Assembly: GCF_000328765.2 (NCBI RefSeq)
Contig: NC_019954.2
Coordinates: forward strand, 1,430,501-1,494,500
Length of the DNA: 64,000 bases
Direction of reading: 5' to 3'
From: Tepidanaerobacter acetatoxydans Re1
GTDB taxonomy: Bacteria > Bacillota > Thermosediminibacteria > Thermosediminibacterales > Tepidanaerobacteraceae
Every line of letters begins with the position of its first letter. Position 1 is the first letter of the stretch. Shown here one piece after another: positions 62,843 to 64,000 of this stretch. Below the pieces are notes generated by a model. That model had not been told where the DNA came from. It did no database searches and worked only from the letters and a program-made list of their open reading frames with translations. A program made the translations under genes and the position numbers.

Positions 62843-64000
62843 CTATATGCAGATTTTTGTTTCCAATGACTTTTTTAGATTTTTATACTCAGGCAACAGA
62901 AGATATTTTTTTTCTAAAATTTGATTTGCTAACTTTTGTGTGGTTTTAAGAATTTCTATGTTATCAATAAAACTGGCAAATTTAAATTCAAAAAATCCAT
63001 GCTGCTTAACCCCTAAAAATTCTCCGGGGCCTCTAAGCTCCAAATCCTTTTGCGATATTTTAAAGCCATCATAGCAGTTCATTAGATAATTCAATCTTTC
63101 CCTTGCAGTTCCTTGATTAGAACCTGATATTAAAATACAGTAAGACTTTAAAGAACTTCTGCCAACCCTGCCTCGTAATTGATGAAGTTGAGCAAGCCCA
63201 AATCTTTCGGCATTTTCAACTATCATCAAAGTAGCAAGTGGAACATCAACACCAACTTCCACAACTGTAGTTGCTACAAGAACTTGGATTTTTTTTAATA
63301 AAAATCGATTTAGCATCTTATCCTTTTCATCCTGCTTCATTTTACCATGCAACATTCCGATTTGTAAGTATGGATACTCTTGTCTTAAGTATGCTGTGTG
63401 TTGTTCAACATTAATTATTTCTAATTCATTTTCCTCAACTGCCGGACATACCACATAAACCAAATGACCCTTTTTGACTTCTGAAGCCATAAAATCATAT
63501 ATTCTTTTTCTCATAGAATCGTTTACTACATAAGTATCCACCTTCTGCCTGCCTGCCGGCAATGTATCAATAACAGAAATATCTAAATCGCTGTATAGTG
63601 CCATAGCAATCGTTCTGGGTATAGGAGTAGCACTCATTACTATAACATCTGGACAATGACCTTTTTTTACCAGATTTTCTCGTTGTTTTACTCCAAATCG
63701 ATGCTGTTCATCAGTAATAACCATTCCCAGTTTTTTAAACTCTACATCTTCTTGTATAATTGCATGTGTCCCCACTAAAACATCTACAGTCCCATTTTTC
63801 AGTTTTAAGAGAAGTTTTTTTCGTTCTTTTTCGGCAAGCCCTCCTTTTAGCATGTCTACATTTATATCAAATGGACTGAGAAATCGTTTCAGTGTATTAT
63901 AGTGTTGTTCTGCTAAAATTTCCGTAGGAGCCATCATAACACCTTGAAAACCATTTTTTACCGACAGATATAATGCAGCACACGCTATTACAGTTTTACC
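62843..64000 (-). CDS. recG: ATP-dependent DNA helicase RecG, C-terminal part (cut by window edge)
   Basis: Branch-migration helicase for stalled forks. The frame is open to 64000 and begins at the Walker A GKT, then VMMAPTEILAEQHY (motif Ia), VGTHAIIQEDV, ITDEQHRFGVKQR (DEQH box), MSATPIPRTIAMALYSDLD and the C-terminal helicase half with QLRGRVGRSSLKSYC. The N-terminal wedge domain and most of motif I are outside the window. Confidence 0.96.
   Translation of the reverse strand, partial: GKTVIACAALYLSVKNGFQGVMMAPTEILAEQHYNTLKRFLSPFDINVDMLKGGLAEKERKKLLLKLKNGTVDVLVGTHAIIQEDVEFKKLGMVITDEQHRFGVKQRENLVKKGHCPDVIVMSATPIPRTIAMALYSDLDISVIDTLPAGRQKVDTYVVNDSMRKRIYDFMASEVKKGHLVYVVCPAVEENELEIINVEQHTAYLRQEYPYLQIGMLHGKMKQDEKDKMLNRFLLKKIQVLVATTVVEVGVDVPLATLMIVENAERFGLAQLHQLRGRVGRSSLKSYCILISGSNQGTARERLNYLMNCYDGFKISQKDLELRGPGEFLGVKQHGFFEFKFASFIDNIEILKTTQKLANQILEKKYLLLPEYKNLKKSLETKICI

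Noticed and set aside
1-64000. CRISPR arrays, insertion sequences, prophage or toxin-antitoxin genes
   Set aside because: No regularly spaced repeats, transposases, integrases or phage genes were seen.

Overview
The window is AT-rich, densely coded DNA from an endospore-forming, low-GC Gram-positive bacterium of the Firmicutes (Clostridia type). The complete spoIIIAA-AH operon, an uninterrupted sigK, a small acid-soluble spore protein gene and ylbJ show sporulation. T-box leaders, a yybP-ykoY riboswitch, 6S RNA and strong AGGAGG ribosome-binding sites fit Firmicutes, and ackA-pta fits an acetate-forming anaerobe. The large RNA between ispA and the gene before tlyA looks like OLE RNA, which is known mainly from thermophilic, alkaliphilic and anaerobic Firmicutes. 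A Thermoanaerobacterales/Tepidanaerobacter-like host is my inference. Most genes lie on the minus strand. No tRNA, rRNA, CRISPR array, transposase or prophage gene was seen.

Layout in minus-strand transcription order, from high to low coordinates. (a) 64-58 kb: recG (cut by the window edge), a spore protein gene with a sigma-G-type promoter, rsmD, coaD, a coiled-coil gene, then ylbJ (+), a YlbL/SepM-like protease (-) and tmcAL (+). (b) 57-53 kb: pta-ackA and DUF177-rpmF, each with its own promoter. (c) 53-50 kb: a MoxR/ChlI-like AAA+ ATPase with a VWA protein, function unknown. (d) 50-43 kb: recJ-apt-relA-dtd-MBL hydrolase, then htrA (+) convergent with a small unknown gene. (e) 42-38 kb: T-box-aspS, 6S RNA, tcdA, an RseC-like gene. 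(f) 38-31 kb: alaS-ireB, an Fe-S aldo/keto reductase, ruvX, DUF1292, a serine T-box with serA, and fur. (g) 31-28 kb: a P2A-type ATPase (+) behind a manganese riboswitch. (h) 28-23 kb: queT, mltG, a class B PBP, sigK, yqeG. (i) 23-16 kb: a type IV pilus/transformation-pilus operon (pilB, pilC, three pseudopilins, comFB, pilM, pilN, pilO). (j) 16-14 kb: pepP, efp, a CD1247-like gene. (k) 14-8.6 kb: spoIIIAA-AH. (l) 8.6 kb to the left edge: asp23-amaP-DUF2273-nusB-xseA-xseB-ispA-OLE RNA-oapA-tlyA-nuclease-like gene-nadK-argR-recN.

The most interesting locus is the OLE RNA-OapA unit (about 3.1-4.4 kb): a roughly 610-nt structured RNA with its own consensus promoter, followed directly by the gene for its membrane partner. 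Next to it is a membrane-anchored protein with PD-(D/E)XK nuclease residues. Other notable points are an aspS T-box whose specifier reads as asparagine AAC rather than aspartate, a serine T-box on serA, a mutually exclusive aptamer and terminator before the cation ATPase, a Fur-box-like operator on fur, and the uncharacterised ATPase-VWA pair.

Many start codons were reassigned to internal TTG, GTG or ATG codons because a Shine-Dalgarno sequence sits the right distance upstream. TTG starts are common here.
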